From positions 620,001-684,000 of the forward strand of contig NZ_JACHJU010000001.1 of NCBI RefSeq assembly GCF_014203795.1: a DNA stretch of 64,000 bases, read 5' to 3'. The translations under genes and the position numbers were made by a program. Of the stretch, positions 1 through 8,079 are shown piece by piece; position 1 is the stretch's first letter, and the number at the start of each line of letters is the position of its first letter. The DNA comes from Streptosporangium album (GTDB taxonomy: Bacteria; Actinomycetota; Actinomycetes; Streptosporangiales; Streptosporangiaceae). The notes under the pieces were generated by a model. The model did not search any database. It saw only the letters and a list, made by a program, of their open reading frames with translations, and was not told the origin of the DNA.

Positions 1-922
1 GCCGGTCAATGTCGGACATTTTCGACACTTCTGCCCGGTATGCCTCGAACGCCTCGAGCTGGTCGCCTGTGACGATCTCCTCGGCCAACGGGGCGTCCGG
101 GGCGACCACGAAGAAGGTCGCGCCGTACAGGGTGTCGGGGCGGGTGGTGTAGACGGTGACCGGCTCGTCGCGACCCTCGATCACGAAGTCGACGTCGGCG
201 CCCTCGGACCTGCCGATCCAGTTGCGCTGCATGGTCAGCACGCGCTCCGGCCAGCCGCCCTCCAGCTGGGCCATGTCGTCCAGCAGCCGGTCGGCATAGT
301 CAGTGATCTTGAAGTACCACTGGGTCAGCTCTCGGCGGACGACGACGGCCCCGCAGCGCTCGCACTTGCCGGCCACGACCTGCTCGTTTGCCAGCACGGT
401 CTGGTCGTTCGGGCACCAGTTGACCAGACCGCCCTTGCGGTAGGCCAGACCGCGCTCGAAGAAGCGGATGAACAGCCACTGGGTCCACTTGTAGTACGCG
501 ACGTCGCTGGTGTGCAGGCGGCGAGACCAGTCGACGGAGACCGCATAGCGCTTGAAGGAGTTGGCCTGGGTCTCGATGTTGGCGTAGGTCCACTCGGCCG
601 GGTGCGCGTTGCGCCTGATCGCGGCGTTCTCGGCGGGCAGGCCGAAGGAGTCCCACCCGATGGGGTGCAGAACGTTGTAACCCTTCTGGAACCAGTAGCG
701 CGCCAGAACGTCGCTGAGGCCGAAGGCCTCGGCGTGCCCCATGTGCAGATCGCCGGAAGGATAGGCGAACATGTCGAGCAGGTAGCGCCGCTCGCGGGGG
801 TCGGCGGGATCGTCGGAGGCCCGGAAGGGGTCGAGCTCCTCCCACCGCTGCTGCCACTTGACCTGCAGTGCCTGCGGGTCGTAGTGCTGCTCGTCGCTCT
901 GCATGTCGGCTCGCTCGCTCAC
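1..922 (-). CDS. leuS: Leucyl-tRNA synthetase, N-terminal 307 residues (runs off window)
   Basis: Charges tRNA-Leu with leucine in the cytoplasm. The class I signature is present near residue 57 as [11 protein letters not shown] (HIGH-box variant), followed by the LeuS block [16 protein letters not shown], a zinc-ribbon region with CPND and CERCG cysteines, and the start of the CP1 editing insertion ([15 protein letters not shown]). The GTG at 922 was chosen because GAGGGAAG lies 6 bases upstream; an ATG six codons further in (904) is a weaker alternative. The 3' part lies beyond base 1, so the KMSKS loop and anticodon-binding domain are not visible. A leucine-rich leader peptide and terminator lie directly upstream, indicating attenuation control. 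Confidence 0.96.
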   Translation of the reverse strand, partial: MSERADMQSDEQHYDPQALQVKWQQRWEELDPFRASDDPADPRERRYLLDMFAYPSGDLHMGHAEAFGLSDVLARYWFQKGYNVLHPIGWDSFGLPAENAAIRRNAHPAEWTYANIETQANSFKRYAVSVDWSRRLHTSDVAYYKWTQWLFIRFFERGLAYRKGGLVNWCPNDQTVLANEQVVAGKCERCGAVVVRRELTQWYFKITDYADRLLDDMAQLEGGWPERVLTMQRNWIGRSEGADVDFVIEGRDEPVTVYTTRPDTLYGATFFVVAPDAPLAEEIVTGDQLEAFEAYRAEVSKMSDIDR

Positions 923-979
923 GTCAATCTTCCCTCGGTATACGTCTGCGCAGATGATCTGACCCATCCGACCCAATAG

Positions 980-1004
980 AAAAACCCTCCGCTCACGCGA
1001 AGGG
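980..1004 (-). terminator. Intrinsic terminator in the leuS leader
   Basis: Read on the minus strand, CCCTTCGC - GTGA - GCGGAGGG makes an 8-bp stem (one G-U pair) with a tetraloop, followed at once by five T. It lies between the leader peptide stop codon and leuS, the position expected for a transcription attenuator. Confidence 0.8.
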
Positions 1005-1006
1005 CA

Positions 1007-1048
1007 GCCGCATCGGCAGGCGTCTAGCGCCGGGAAGGCCGATGCGGC
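1007..1048 (-). promoter_or_regulatory. leuS: Inverted repeat of the leuS attenuator
   Basis: GCCGCATCGGC inside the last codons of the leader peptide (1038-1048) is perfectly complementary to GCCGATGCGGC just after its stop codon (1007-1017). The downstream arm ends two bases before the terminator stem. A ribosome stalled on the Leu codons would mask or free the upstream arm, so this pairing is the likely switch. The upstream arm can also fold on itself (GGCCG-CAT-CGGCC). Exact competing folds need RNA folding. Confidence 0.65.
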
Positions 1049-1077
1049 CCGATAAGCAGCAGGGTCTCGGCACGCAT
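1024..1077 (-). CDS. leuS leader peptide, 17 aa with a Leu-Leu-Leu run
   Basis: A 17-codon reading frame, [17 protein letters not shown], ends in TAG 47 bases before the terminator T-run. Three consecutive Leu codons (CTG CTG CTT) sit where a ribosome short of charged tRNA-Leu would pause, as in classical amino-acid attenuators. There is no Shine-Dalgarno. A GATAGT hexamer ends 8 bases upstream of the ATG, so the transcript is probably nearly leaderless. The peptide itself probably has no function beyond sensing Leu-tRNA charging. Confidence 0.75.
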   Translation of the reverse strand: MRAETLLLIGPHRPSRR

Positions 1078-1460
1078 ATGCCAAGACTATCGCAGTCCGC
1101 AAGCCGTATTCATGGCCTGGGGAAACAACTCTGATCACGGCAAACCGGGGACACGGGCGCCGGCAGGTCAGCACAATGGAAACTCGTGCGTCTGGGATGG
1201 GTGGAGGCTCGGCGGCGATACGTCCGTTGTGAGCTCACATGTCCCACCAGTTTACTCTTTTCAACGTGGCACACTCAGTCGAGCCGGGGCAGGGCCCGGA
1301 TCCCTCGGAGGTCGGCCTGCCTATGCAGGACCCGCCCACCGACCCCACCGGACTCCAGTTCAGGGGGGCGTTCTCCAGTTTCCCTGCGAATCACCCCGTC
1401 TCACGTGAGACCATGCCCAATACCCCTAATTCGGGCACTCGCCCGGGAGGTAAGGAAGCC
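1078..1460. other. Intergenic region between leuS leader and membrane protein gene
   Basis: Divergent control region. It contains the perfect palindrome TGTGAGCTCACA at 1228-1239 (two TGTGA half-sites, CRP/GntR-like in look, factor unknown) and a GATAGT -10-like hexamer (1086-1091, minus) for the leuS leader. The plus-strand frame is open from 1239, but the strong ribosome site lies at 1447-1458, so 1239-1460 is probably untranslated. Confidence 0.5.
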
Positions 1461-3308
1461 ATGGCCTCGGAGCAGTCCAGCCAGTCCCACCTGCCTCCGG
1501 CATGGCCGGAGGCAGCAAATCCGCCGCCCGCCTGGGCGAGAGACTCTTCGGGCACCAGCCCCCGGCTCCCCCTTCCCCCGGAGGAGCCCGCCGGAGGCAG
1601 CCCCTCCTGGCAGGCCAGCGTCCCCGGCAACGGCTCCTGGCAACAGATCTTCGGGACGGCGGATTCCGCCTCCCCGCCTCCGCGAGCCCCGGGACAGCAG
1701 CCGGGCGGCGATTCCCAGCAGGCCATGCCGCAGGGGAGCCCCGGCACCTGGCCGCCTGCCCAGCCTTCCCCTCCGGCCGAGAACGGCGGCTGGGGCACGC
1801 CACAGGCCTCCGACAGCCGGGGGTGGGACACGGCTCCGGCCACCGAGAACGGCGGCTGGGGGGCGGCTCAGAACGCCGGTAACGGAGGTTGGAGCACGGC
1901 CTCGACGGCGAGCGGCGGCGGGTGGAACACCGCCCCGGCGACCGACAACGGAGGATGGGGCAATCCGCCGGCCGAGACGCCGAGCCACGTCTCCTCCCCC
2001 TCGTGGACGGTCCCGCCGAGCGCCGGCCCGGCCCCCTTCACGGGCCAGGACCCCCTCACCAGCCCCAACCCCTTCGCCGGACAGGGGCACCCGACCAACT
2101 CCAACCCCTTCGCCGGACAGGACCCCCTCACCAACTCCAACCCCTTCGCCGGACAGGGGCACCCGACCGGCCAGCCGAACGCCAACCCCTTCGCCGGACA
2201 GGACCCCCTCACCAGCCCCAACCCCTTCGCGGGGCAGGAAGCGTTCCGCAACCCCGTGGGCGACGGCGCCGCCCCGGACAGCCCGCCCGTGTGGGCCCTG
2301 GCGGGAGCGACCGCCCCTCCCGGTGCCCCACCGGTTCAGCCGCAGGATCCCTCACAGGGGGCGCCCGCGCACGGTATGCCCCATCACGGCCAATCTCCGA
2401 CGCAGGGACAGCCGCCCCCGCCCGGGGGGCACCTGAGCCGGGACCCGTCCGACCCCAACAGACCTTTCGTCACCGCCGGCCAGATCAGCGGGCCCAAGAC
2501 CCCTCCGCCGGAACGTCAGCAGGAACTGTGGAACACGGTCTTCGGCGACAACTACCAGGCCATGGATGACGCGCAGGATCTCGACGAACCGGGCAGGCCG
2601 GTCTGGGTCTTCGCACTCGCGGGCTCCGTGGTGATCGCCCTGATCGGTGCCGTGCTCTGGGCTTTCCTGGCCGGCCCGCTGGCCTCCACCAAGGAGGAGG
2701 CCACTTCTACGGTGAAGCCTTCGGCGACAGCCAAGAAACCCGCCAAGTCCCAGGCGCCGGGCCGCCTGCCACGCTTCCCGGGCAAGGCCTCGGCGATCGC
2801 GGGCACCCTGCCCGACCAGGCCGCGGCGATCAGCTTGGCGAAGCTCGGCACCCCCTGGCGGCAGGACCAGCGGCAGAACATGTCCATCAGCTACGGTTTC
2901 ACCACCCGTCAGTATGTCCCGGCCGGACAGGACTCCCTCGGCAAGGCGCAGTTCGCCCAGGTGATGTCGGGCGCGCTGTCGCCCCGGCTGAAGAGCAAGT
3001 ACACCTCGCCGGACAACCTGGCCCCGGTGATCAACGCGGTCGCCTCCGCCGGACGCAAGAAATTCTTCCCCGAGGACAACAGCGCACGCAAGACCGCCCA
3101 GCAGACCCTGTCCGTCAACGGCCTGACCGGGCAGCTCGCCGCCTATGAGATCACCTCCGGCGAGTCCACGACGACCATGGTCGTGGCAGCCGTGAGCACC
3201 GGCGCCGATCTGCCCTCGATCGTCTACATGTCGGTGCCGGACAGCAAGAAGGAACTGCTGCCCGACATCAACACCGTGTTCAAGTCGATCCGGAAGGCGG
3301 CCGCCTGA
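1461..3308 (+). CDS. Single-pass membrane protein with repeat-rich cytoplasmic N-terminus, 615 aa
   Basis: Function unknown. The ATG at 1461 is preceded by GGGAGGTAAGGAAG; an in-frame ATG at 1239 lacks such a site. Residues 1-370 are Pro/Gly/Asn/Ser-rich, with NGGW-containing repeats (about 100-175) and five NPFAGQ repeats (about 203-259). One transmembrane helix follows (about 380-407, VFALAGSVVIALIGAVLWAF), then a roughly 200-residue extracytoplasmic domain. That domain begins PGKASAIAGTLPDQAAAISLA and ends near PDINTVFKSIRK. It resembles the C-terminal domain of the protein encoded at 49628-50614 (same LARLG/PW and PDxxxxxxxDINTxxxSI pattern), so the two are paralogues. The first domain looks disordered. 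Confidence 0.8.
   Translation: MASEQSSQSHLPPAWPEAANPPPAWARDSSGTSPRLPLPPEEPAGGSPSWQASVPGNGSWQQIFGTADSASPPPRAPGQQPGGDSQQAMPQGSPGTWPPAQPSPPAENGGWGTPQASDSRGWDTAPATENGGWGAAQNAGNGGWSTASTASGGGWNTAPATDNGGWGNPPAETPSHVSSPSWTVPPSAGPAPFTGQDPLTSPNPFAGQGHPTNSNPFAGQDPLTNSNPFAGQGHPTGQPNANPFAGQDPLTSPNPFAGQEAFRNPVGDGAAPDSPPVWALAGATAPPGAPPVQPQDPSQGAPAHGMPHHGQSPTQGQPPPPGGHLSRDPSDPNRPFVTAGQISGPKTPPPERQQELWNTVFGDNYQAMDDAQDLDEPGRPVWVFALAGSVVIALIGAVLWAFLAGPLASTKEEATSTVKPSATAKKPAKSQAPGRLPRFPGKASAIAGTLPDQAAAISLAKLGTPWRQDQRQNMSISYGFTTRQYVPAGQDSLGKAQFAQVMSGALSPRLKSKYTSPDNLAPVINAVASAGRKKFFPEDNSARKTAQQTLSVNGLTGQLAAYEITSGESTTTMVVAAVSTGADLPSIVYMSVPDSKKELLPDINTVFKSIRKAAA
2067..2237 (+). repeat. In-frame NPFAGQ peptide repeats
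   Basis: Five copies of an 18-base unit encoding NPFAGQ, spaced by alternating DPLT- and GHPT-type linkers, sit inside the membrane protein gene. Near-identical codons indicate recent tandem expansion. Confidence 0.85.
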
Positions 3309-3359
3309 CACCGCCCGGCCCCGAAGAGCGGGACATCCGCCCCATGGGTGTCCCGTGGC

Positions 3360-4646
3360 TCAGAACGTGCAGTCCATGTGCTTGATGCCGTTGATGAAAC
3401 TGGAGTGGAGTCGCTCCGGCCTGCCGCCCTCGATCTGCGGTACGCGCCGGAGTAGTTCACGGAACATCACGGTGATCTCACGGCGGGCCAGATGGGCGCC
3501 GAGGCAGAAGTGCGGCCCCGGACCGCCGAAGCCCACATGGGGCCCCTCCGCCCGCTGGATGTCGAAACGGTAGGGGTCGGTGAAGACCGCCTCGTCACGG
3601 TTGGCGGCCCAGTAGTACAGGACCACCTTCTGGCCCCTGCGGTAGAGCTGACCGTTCATCTCGTGGTCACGGGTCACCTTGCGGCGCATGAAGTTCACCG
3701 GCGAGGCCAGACGGACGATCTCCTCGACCGCACCGGGCAGGCGTCCGTCCAGGTCGGCCAGGAGCGACGCCCGCTGATCCGGATTCTGGGTGAGCAGACG
3801 CAGGCCGTAGGAGATGGCGTTGCGCGTGGTCTCGTTGCCCGCCACGACCAGCAGGATGAAGAACGACCCGAGCTCCTGGGCGGTGAGCTTCTCGCCGTCG
3901 ATGTTGGCGTTGACCAGTGACGAGGTGAGGTCTCCCGTGGGGTGCTCGGCCCGGTGCGCGGCGAGGTCCTGGACGAGCTGCTGCAGCTCCATGCCGGCGG
4001 TCAGCAGTTTCTCGGCGACCGTGGTCATGTCGTCGCCGCCGTATTCGGGGTCGAACCCGCCGAGGATCACATTGGACCGGTCGAAGACGGAGCCGTAGTC
4101 CTTCTCCGGGATCCCCATCATGTCGCAGATGATCTTCAGGGGCAGCTTGGCGGCGACCTCGGTGACGAAGTCGCAGCCGGGCCCCCCGGCGATCAGGTCG
4201 TCCACGATCCGTACGGCCGCCGCGTCGACGTCGACCTCGAACTGCTTGATCATCTTGGGGGTGAACGCCCGGGAGACGATCCGGCGGAGCCGTGCGTGCC
4301 TCGGATCGTCCATATTGATCATCGACCCGAAGTACTCGGTGAACTCCGGCGGCATGTCCGGGATGTTGGTGGCCCCGCCGTCCCCCGAGCAGAACACCTC
4401 GGGATTGCGGCTGGCTTCCAGGATGTCGGCGTGTTTGACCAGCGCGTAGTAACCGGGCCCCCGGGGAGCGAAGGAGAGCTCCGCCTCCTCGTAGAAGGCG
4501 GGGCGGTCCAGGCCGCGCAGGAGCTGGAAGGCGTGTTCCCGTTCCGGCATGGGCCTGGCCCAGAAGTCGTAGTCCGACAGATCGAAGTCGGCGGCGGAGA
4601 CGATGGGCTTCCGCTCGGCTGGCGTCACGCTCATATCGTCAATCAT
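3360..4646 (-). CDS. Cytochrome P450 (CYP124/CYP125/CYP142-like), copy 1
   Basis: Soluble P450 monooxygenase of 428 aa, the usual bacterial length. The I-helix oxygen-activation motif is VVAGNETTRNA, the K-helix is EEIVR, and the heme-thiolate loop is FGGPGPHFCLGAHLAR with the axial Cys. These motifs match the actinobacterial clade that oxidises the terminal carbon of sterol side chains or methyl-branched lipids; the substrate here is inferred. It is 16 bases downstream of a close paralogue on the same strand, so the two are probably co-transcribed. An ATG at 4634 is an alternative start. Long blocks are identical in DNA to copy 2. Confidence 0.92.
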   Translation of the reverse strand: MIDDMSVTPAERKPIVSAADFDLSDYDFWARPMPEREHAFQLLRGLDRPAFYEEAELSFAPRGPGYYALVKHADILEASRNPEVFCSGDGGATNIPDMPPEFTEYFGSMINMDDPRHARLRRIVSRAFTPKMIKQFEVDVDAAAVRIVDDLIAGGPGCDFVTEVAAKLPLKIICDMMGIPEKDYGSVFDRSNVILGGFDPEYGGDDMTTVAEKLLTAGMELQQLVQDLAAHRAEHPTGDLTSSLVNANIDGEKLTAQELGSFFILLVVAGNETTRNAISYGLRLLTQNPDQRASLLADLDGRLPGAVEEIVRLASPVNFMRRKVTRDHEMNGQLYRRGQKVVLYYWAANRDEAVFTDPYRFDIQRAEGPHVGFGGPGPHFCLGAHLARREITVMFRELLRRVPQIEGGRPERLHSSFINGIKHMDCTF

Positions 4647-4662
4647 TTTCGCGATCGACCAC

Positions 4663-5913
4663 TTACGTCAATGGAACGCTTCCGAAGTCGCAATCGAGGT
4701 GTTTGATGCCGTTGATGAAGCTGGAGCGGAGACGGTCGGGTTCACCGGCGGAGCGGATGTCCGGGATACGGGTGAACAGCTCGCGGAACATCACAGTGAT
4801 CTCACGGCGGGCCAGGTGGGCGCCGAGGCAGAAGTGCGGCCCCGGACCACCGAAGCCCACATGGGGCCCCTCCGCCCGCTGGATGTCGAAACGGTAGGGG
4901 TCGGTGAAGACCGCCTCGTCACGGTTGGCGGCCCAGTAGTAGAGCAGGACCTTGTCGCCCTTGCGGTAGAGGTGACCGTTCATCTCGTGGTCACGGGTGA
5001 GGGTGCGGCGCATCCAGGCGACCGGCGAGGCCAGACGGACGATCTCCTCGACCGCACCGGGCAGGCGTCCGTCCAGGTCGGCCAGGAGCAACGCCCGCTG
5101 ATCCGGATTCTCGCTGAACAGATGCAGACCGTGCGAGATCGCGTTGCGCGTGGTCTCGTTGCCCGCCACGACCAGCAGGATGAAGAACGACCCGAGCTCC
5201 TGCATCGTCAGCTTCTCGCCGTCGATGTTGGCGCTGGTCAGGGAAGTGATGAGGTTGTCGCCACCTTCGGCGGCCAGGGAGACGACGAGGTCCTGGAGGC
5301 GCTGCCCGGCGCCGAGGAGCAGCTCGGCCGCGCGGTTGATGTCCTGGATGAACTCCGGGTCGCCGCCGGACAGGATGATGTTGGAGGCGTCGAAGACCGT
5401 CTGGTAGTGCTCGGGACCGATCCCCATCATGTCGCAGATGATCTTCAGGGGCAGCTTGGCGGCGACCTCGGTGACGAAGTCGCAGCCGGGCCCCCCGGCG
5501 ATCAGGTCGTCCACGATCCGGGTGGCCTCGACCTGGACGTCGGCCTCGAACTGCTTGATCATCTTGGGGGTGAACGCCCGGGAGACGATCCGGCGGAGCC
5601 GTGCGTGCCTCGGATCGTCCATGTTGATCATCGACCCGAAGTACTCACCGAACTCCGAACCCAGGTCCTGGATGGAGGTGGAGCCCCGCCCCGAGGAGAA
5701 GACCTCAGGATTGCGGCTGGCCTCGACGATGTCGGCGTGTCTGACCACGGCGTAGTAGCCCGGCCCCGGAGGGGCGAAGCTGATCTCCGGCTCGGCGAAC
5801 CGGACCGGAGCCGTCTGGGCGCGCAGCAGCGCGAAGGCCGCTTCGCGCTCGGCCATCGGCCGCTCCCAGAAGGTGATGTCCGACAGATCGATGTCCGACA
5901 GTGAAACCGTCAC
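4663..5913 (-). CDS. Cytochrome P450 (CYP124/CYP125/CYP142-like), copy 2
   Basis: Same architecture as its downstream neighbour: VVAGNETTRNA, EEIVRLASPV and the heme loop FGGPGPHFCLGAHLAR. A GTG at 5913 with GGGGG upstream gives an N-terminus matching the paralogue; a GTG at 5958 would add 15 residues. The protein differs from copy 1 mainly in the B-C, F-G and SRS-like regions (for example MRRTLT against MRRKVT, DINRAAELLL against DDMTTVAEKLL). This fits different substrate preference. No ferredoxin gene is nearby. Confidence 0.92.
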   Translation of the reverse strand: MTVSLSDIDLSDITFWERPMAEREAAFALLRAQTAPVRFAEPEISFAPPGPGYYAVVRHADIVEASRNPEVFSSGRGSTSIQDLGSEFGEYFGSMINMDDPRHARLRRIVSRAFTPKMIKQFEADVQVEATRIVDDLIAGGPGCDFVTEVAAKLPLKIICDMMGIGPEHYQTVFDASNIILSGGDPEFIQDINRAAELLLGAGQRLQDLVVSLAAEGGDNLITSLTSANIDGEKLTMQELGSFFILLVVAGNETTRNAISHGLHLFSENPDQRALLLADLDGRLPGAVEEIVRLASPVAWMRRTLTRDHEMNGHLYRKGDKVLLYYWAANRDEAVFTDPYRFDIQRAEGPHVGFGGPGPHFCLGAHLARREITVMFRELFTRIPDIRSAGEPDRLRSSFINGIKHLDCDFGSVPLT

Positions 5914-5997
5914 ACCAGCCCCCAGTAGAACCACATTCGGTTTTTCCGATCCTGCCACAGGATCATCAACCTAACCAGCCCGGGATGAGCCGGGAAT

Positions 5998-6036
5998 GGG
6001 GTCTGAGGAACATTGGAACCGGATCGTGCGCTAAGC
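5998..6036 (+). repeat. Left copy of a 39-bp inverted repeat bounding the accessory island
   Basis: Begins GGGGTCTGAGGAACATTGGA. The reverse complement of 14130-14168 matches 38 of 39 positions (T against C at one site). The pair encloses 8.2 kb of accessory genes and insertion sequences. It is not linked to an ORF I recognise. Confidence 0.75.
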
Positions 6037-6271
6037 GTTTGTCCTGGTGAACATCGGTTTGACCGCCGGTGATCGCTACCGGAAGCCTTCGAGGGTCTTG
6101 TCGTAGACCTGTGGGAGGTTCACAGTGCCGGTCGAGTCCTTGGGGGGGCGACCGCTGGGGGATCCGGGAGACGTCCATGACGATGACCTCGGTGGCTGAC
6201 AGCCCCTCGACAGTCTGCGGTGAGCAGCGCGATAACCGCCGCGACAGCCAGATGAGAAGACTGGACGCCGG
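6037..6271. other. Non-coding or relic stretch next to the 39-bp repeat
   Basis: No intact gene. On the minus strand one frame ends NLPQVYDKTLEGFR-stop (about 6076-6120), which looks like the end of a lost protein, but I cannot assign a family. The rest shows no convincing coding signal. Confidence 0.35.
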
Positions 6272-6650
6272 TCATGCCGCCCGGCGGGCGTCCGCGGTCA
6301 CGGGCAGGCGGGCCGGTGGCTGGACCGTCGTGCAACGGTCCAGCCGGCCGGACAGCAGTGCCAGGCCCAGCCCGCCGGTGGTCATCAGCGCTCCGACCCA
6401 GTTGGGCGCGGTGTAACCGAGTCCGGCGTCGATGGCCAGCCCGCCCAGGCAGGCGGCGATCGCGTTGCCCAGGTTGAAGGCGGCGACGTTGGCGGTGGAG
6501 GCCAGGGTGGGGGCGGCCTTGGCGGTGCCGAGCACCCGGGTCTGCAGCGGAGCCACGGTGGCGAAGCCGAAGCCGCCCAGCAACGCGATGGTGACCGCGG
6601 CCGGGACCTGGGCGGCGGCGGTGAAGGTGAAAGCGAACACCGATGTTGTG
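6272..6650 (-). pseudogene. MFS transporter, C-terminal fragment only
   Basis: About 120 residues containing the last transmembrane helices of a drug/H+ antiporter-type MFS protein (AAVTIALLGGFGFATVAPLQ, LASTANVAAFNLGNAIAACL, GALMTTGGLGLALLSGRLD). A full protein would be about 400 aa. Homology stops abruptly near 6650, so the first two-thirds is missing; there is no ribosome site. It is a 5'-truncated relic at the island edge. Confidence 0.8.
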
Positions 6651-6792
6651 GGACTGCCGGCCTGAGTTGTTCTTCTGGTGGCCGTCGGTTTAGAGTTCCA
6701 GGCAGCGTCGCGTGTCGGTGGCGGACTGCGTCAGGCATGGAGGCGTCGGATCCGGAAGGTGGTCATGATGACCCTTTCCCCGTTCCCCACCC

Positions 6793-7260
6793 GTGGGTGA
6801 GAGCGAGAAGAACAGGCTCATAGCCTGGAACCTTGAACTGCAGGCGGCGCATCAACGCCTGCATCGAGCACTGCGCCTCACGCGCGAATCCCTGGAAGCC
6901 GGGGACACCGCCTCGGCACGGGCAGACCTCCTGCTGTACTGCAAGGGATTCTGTGCCGCCCTCGACGGGCATCACGTGCGCGAGGACGTCGGGCTCTTTC
7001 CCGAACTGTCCGCGCGCCATCCGTCGCTGCGGCCCACGATCGCCAAGCTCCAGCAGGACCACGAGATGATCGCGATGCTGCTCGGGCGGTTGGACCGCGC
7101 GATCACCTCGGACGCCACGCCGAGCGAGCTGGCCATGCACCTGGACGGCCTCTCCGCGATCATGGAGTCCCATTTCCAGTACGAGGAGCGCGAACTCCTG
7201 GGCGCCCTGTCAACGCTGGACCTCGACGCCGATCCGCATGACCTCCTCGGACCGCTCTGA
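6793..7260 (+). CDS. Hemerythrin HHE domain protein, 155 aa
   Basis: A four-helix bundle protein expected to bind a di-iron centre. Ligand-type motifs are in order: AAHQRLH (about 19-25), GHHVREDVGLFPEL (about 61-74), QQDHEMI and ESHFQYEERELL. Role may be sensing or detoxifying oxygen, NO or redox stress, but this is inferred. The first in-frame start after a stop is GTG 6793; it has no clear Shine-Dalgarno. The next gene, an F420-type nitroreductase, is 77 bases downstream in the same direction and may be co-transcribed. Confidence 0.85.
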   Translation: MGESEKNRLIAWNLELQAAHQRLHRALRLTRESLEAGDTASARADLLLYCKGFCAALDGHHVREDVGLFPELSARHPSLRPTIAKLQQDHEMIAMLLGRLDRAITSDATPSELAMHLDGLSAIMESHFQYEERELLGALSTLDLDADPHDLLGPL

Positions 7261-7337
7261 TCGCGGCCTTCCATCCCGTCGTACTGCCCGTGATTCGACG
7301 AGACCCTCCTCATTTCCTCCGTACCGAAAGACGACTC

Positions 7338-7808
7338 ATGCCCGACACGCTTTCGCCTTTTCCCGCCTTTTCACCGGACCCGTACGTGCACCCGGTCAAC
7401 CGGCCGATCGTCACCGAGTTCCGAGCCAACCACGGATCTGTCGGCGGCCCTTTCACCGGAGCCGACCTCCTCTTGCTCACCACGCTCGGCGCCCGCTCGG
7501 GACGCCCGGCGACCTCCCCGCTGGCCTACTTCCGCGACGGTGAGCGCCTGCTCGTCGTCGCATCGGCGGGCGGATCCCCCCGCCACCCGGCCTGGTACCA
7601 CAACCTGCGCTCCCATCCTGAGGCCGTCATCGAGCTGGGCGACCGCACCCTCACCGTTCACGCCGCTGTCACCGAAGGCGCTGAACGCGACGCCCTCTTC
7701 GAAAAGATCATCGTCCTGGCCCCCGGCTACCTCGACTATCAGACCACAGCGGGGCGGTCGATCCCCGTTGTCGCCCTGACCCCGACCGGCCCCGCCACCA
7801 CGTCCTGA
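7338..7808 (+). CDS. Deazaflavin (F420)-dependent nitroreductase family protein, 156 aa
   Basis: Belongs to the DDN / F420H2-dependent quinone reductase family. The split beta-barrel core is clear: LLLLTTLGARSGRPATSPLAY, then LLVVASAGGSPRHPAWYHNL and the SHPEAVIELGDRT strand pair. Family members reduce quinones or nitroaromatics with F420H2 in the cytoplasm or at the membrane. ATG 7338 (preceded by GAAAG) was preferred to 7290 because the extra 16 residues are not family-like. Follows the hemerythrin gene. Confidence 0.87.
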   Translation: MPDTLSPFPAFSPDPYVHPVNRPIVTEFRANHGSVGGPFTGADLLLLTTLGARSGRPATSPLAYFRDGERLLVVASAGGSPRHPAWYHNLRSHPEAVIELGDRTLTVHAAVTEGAERDALFEKIIVLAPGYLDYQTTAGRSIPVVALTPTGPATTS

Positions 7809-7926
7809 CCGCCGAACGTCAAGGACGTCGCCCCGGCCGGCGAGGCCACGCGCGGCCAAGGGCCCCGAACCGACGCCAAGATCAGCTTGCTACCGCCGAT
7901 GCCGGCACTCAGACTCTCCGAAGGCT

Positions 7927-8067
7927 ATGCGCGACCCCTTGGAGGCCACCGGCCGCGTCGACGTTGGCGATTCCCCGCCCGGCGTCGACCGGGCGGCGGT
8001 AGCGGAGCGCGTGCGCGGCTACGAGGAGACCGCCCGCCGGCGCGTGGAGGACTTCGCCGCCACCCTA
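7927..8067 (+). other. Short coding fragment interrupted by IS630
   Basis: An open frame (MRDPLEATGRVDVGDSPPGV...RRVEDFAATL) runs up to the TA at 8066-8067, where the IS630 element begins. It looks like a gene fragment cut by the insertion. No family is recognised and coding status is uncertain. Confidence 0.3.
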
Positions 8068-8079
8068 TTGCTCCGTTCC

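Noticed and set aside
2067..2237. Repeats considered as a CRISPR or VNTR array
   Set aside because: Units are in frame and encode NPFAGQ; spacers are also coding and repetitive, so this is a peptide repeat.
4603..5904. A 433-residue open frame on the plus strand opposite P450 copy 2
   Set aside because: It is a high-GC antisense shadow; its text (GQTDDLLDRTGQASVQVGQE and so on) mirrors the P450 codons and appears opposite both P450 genes.
5966..6178. Possible 70-residue gene on the minus strand
   Set aside because: No ribosome site or family; it covers the 39-bp repeat and its text is partly shared with the other repeat copy, so it is repeat DNA, not a gene.
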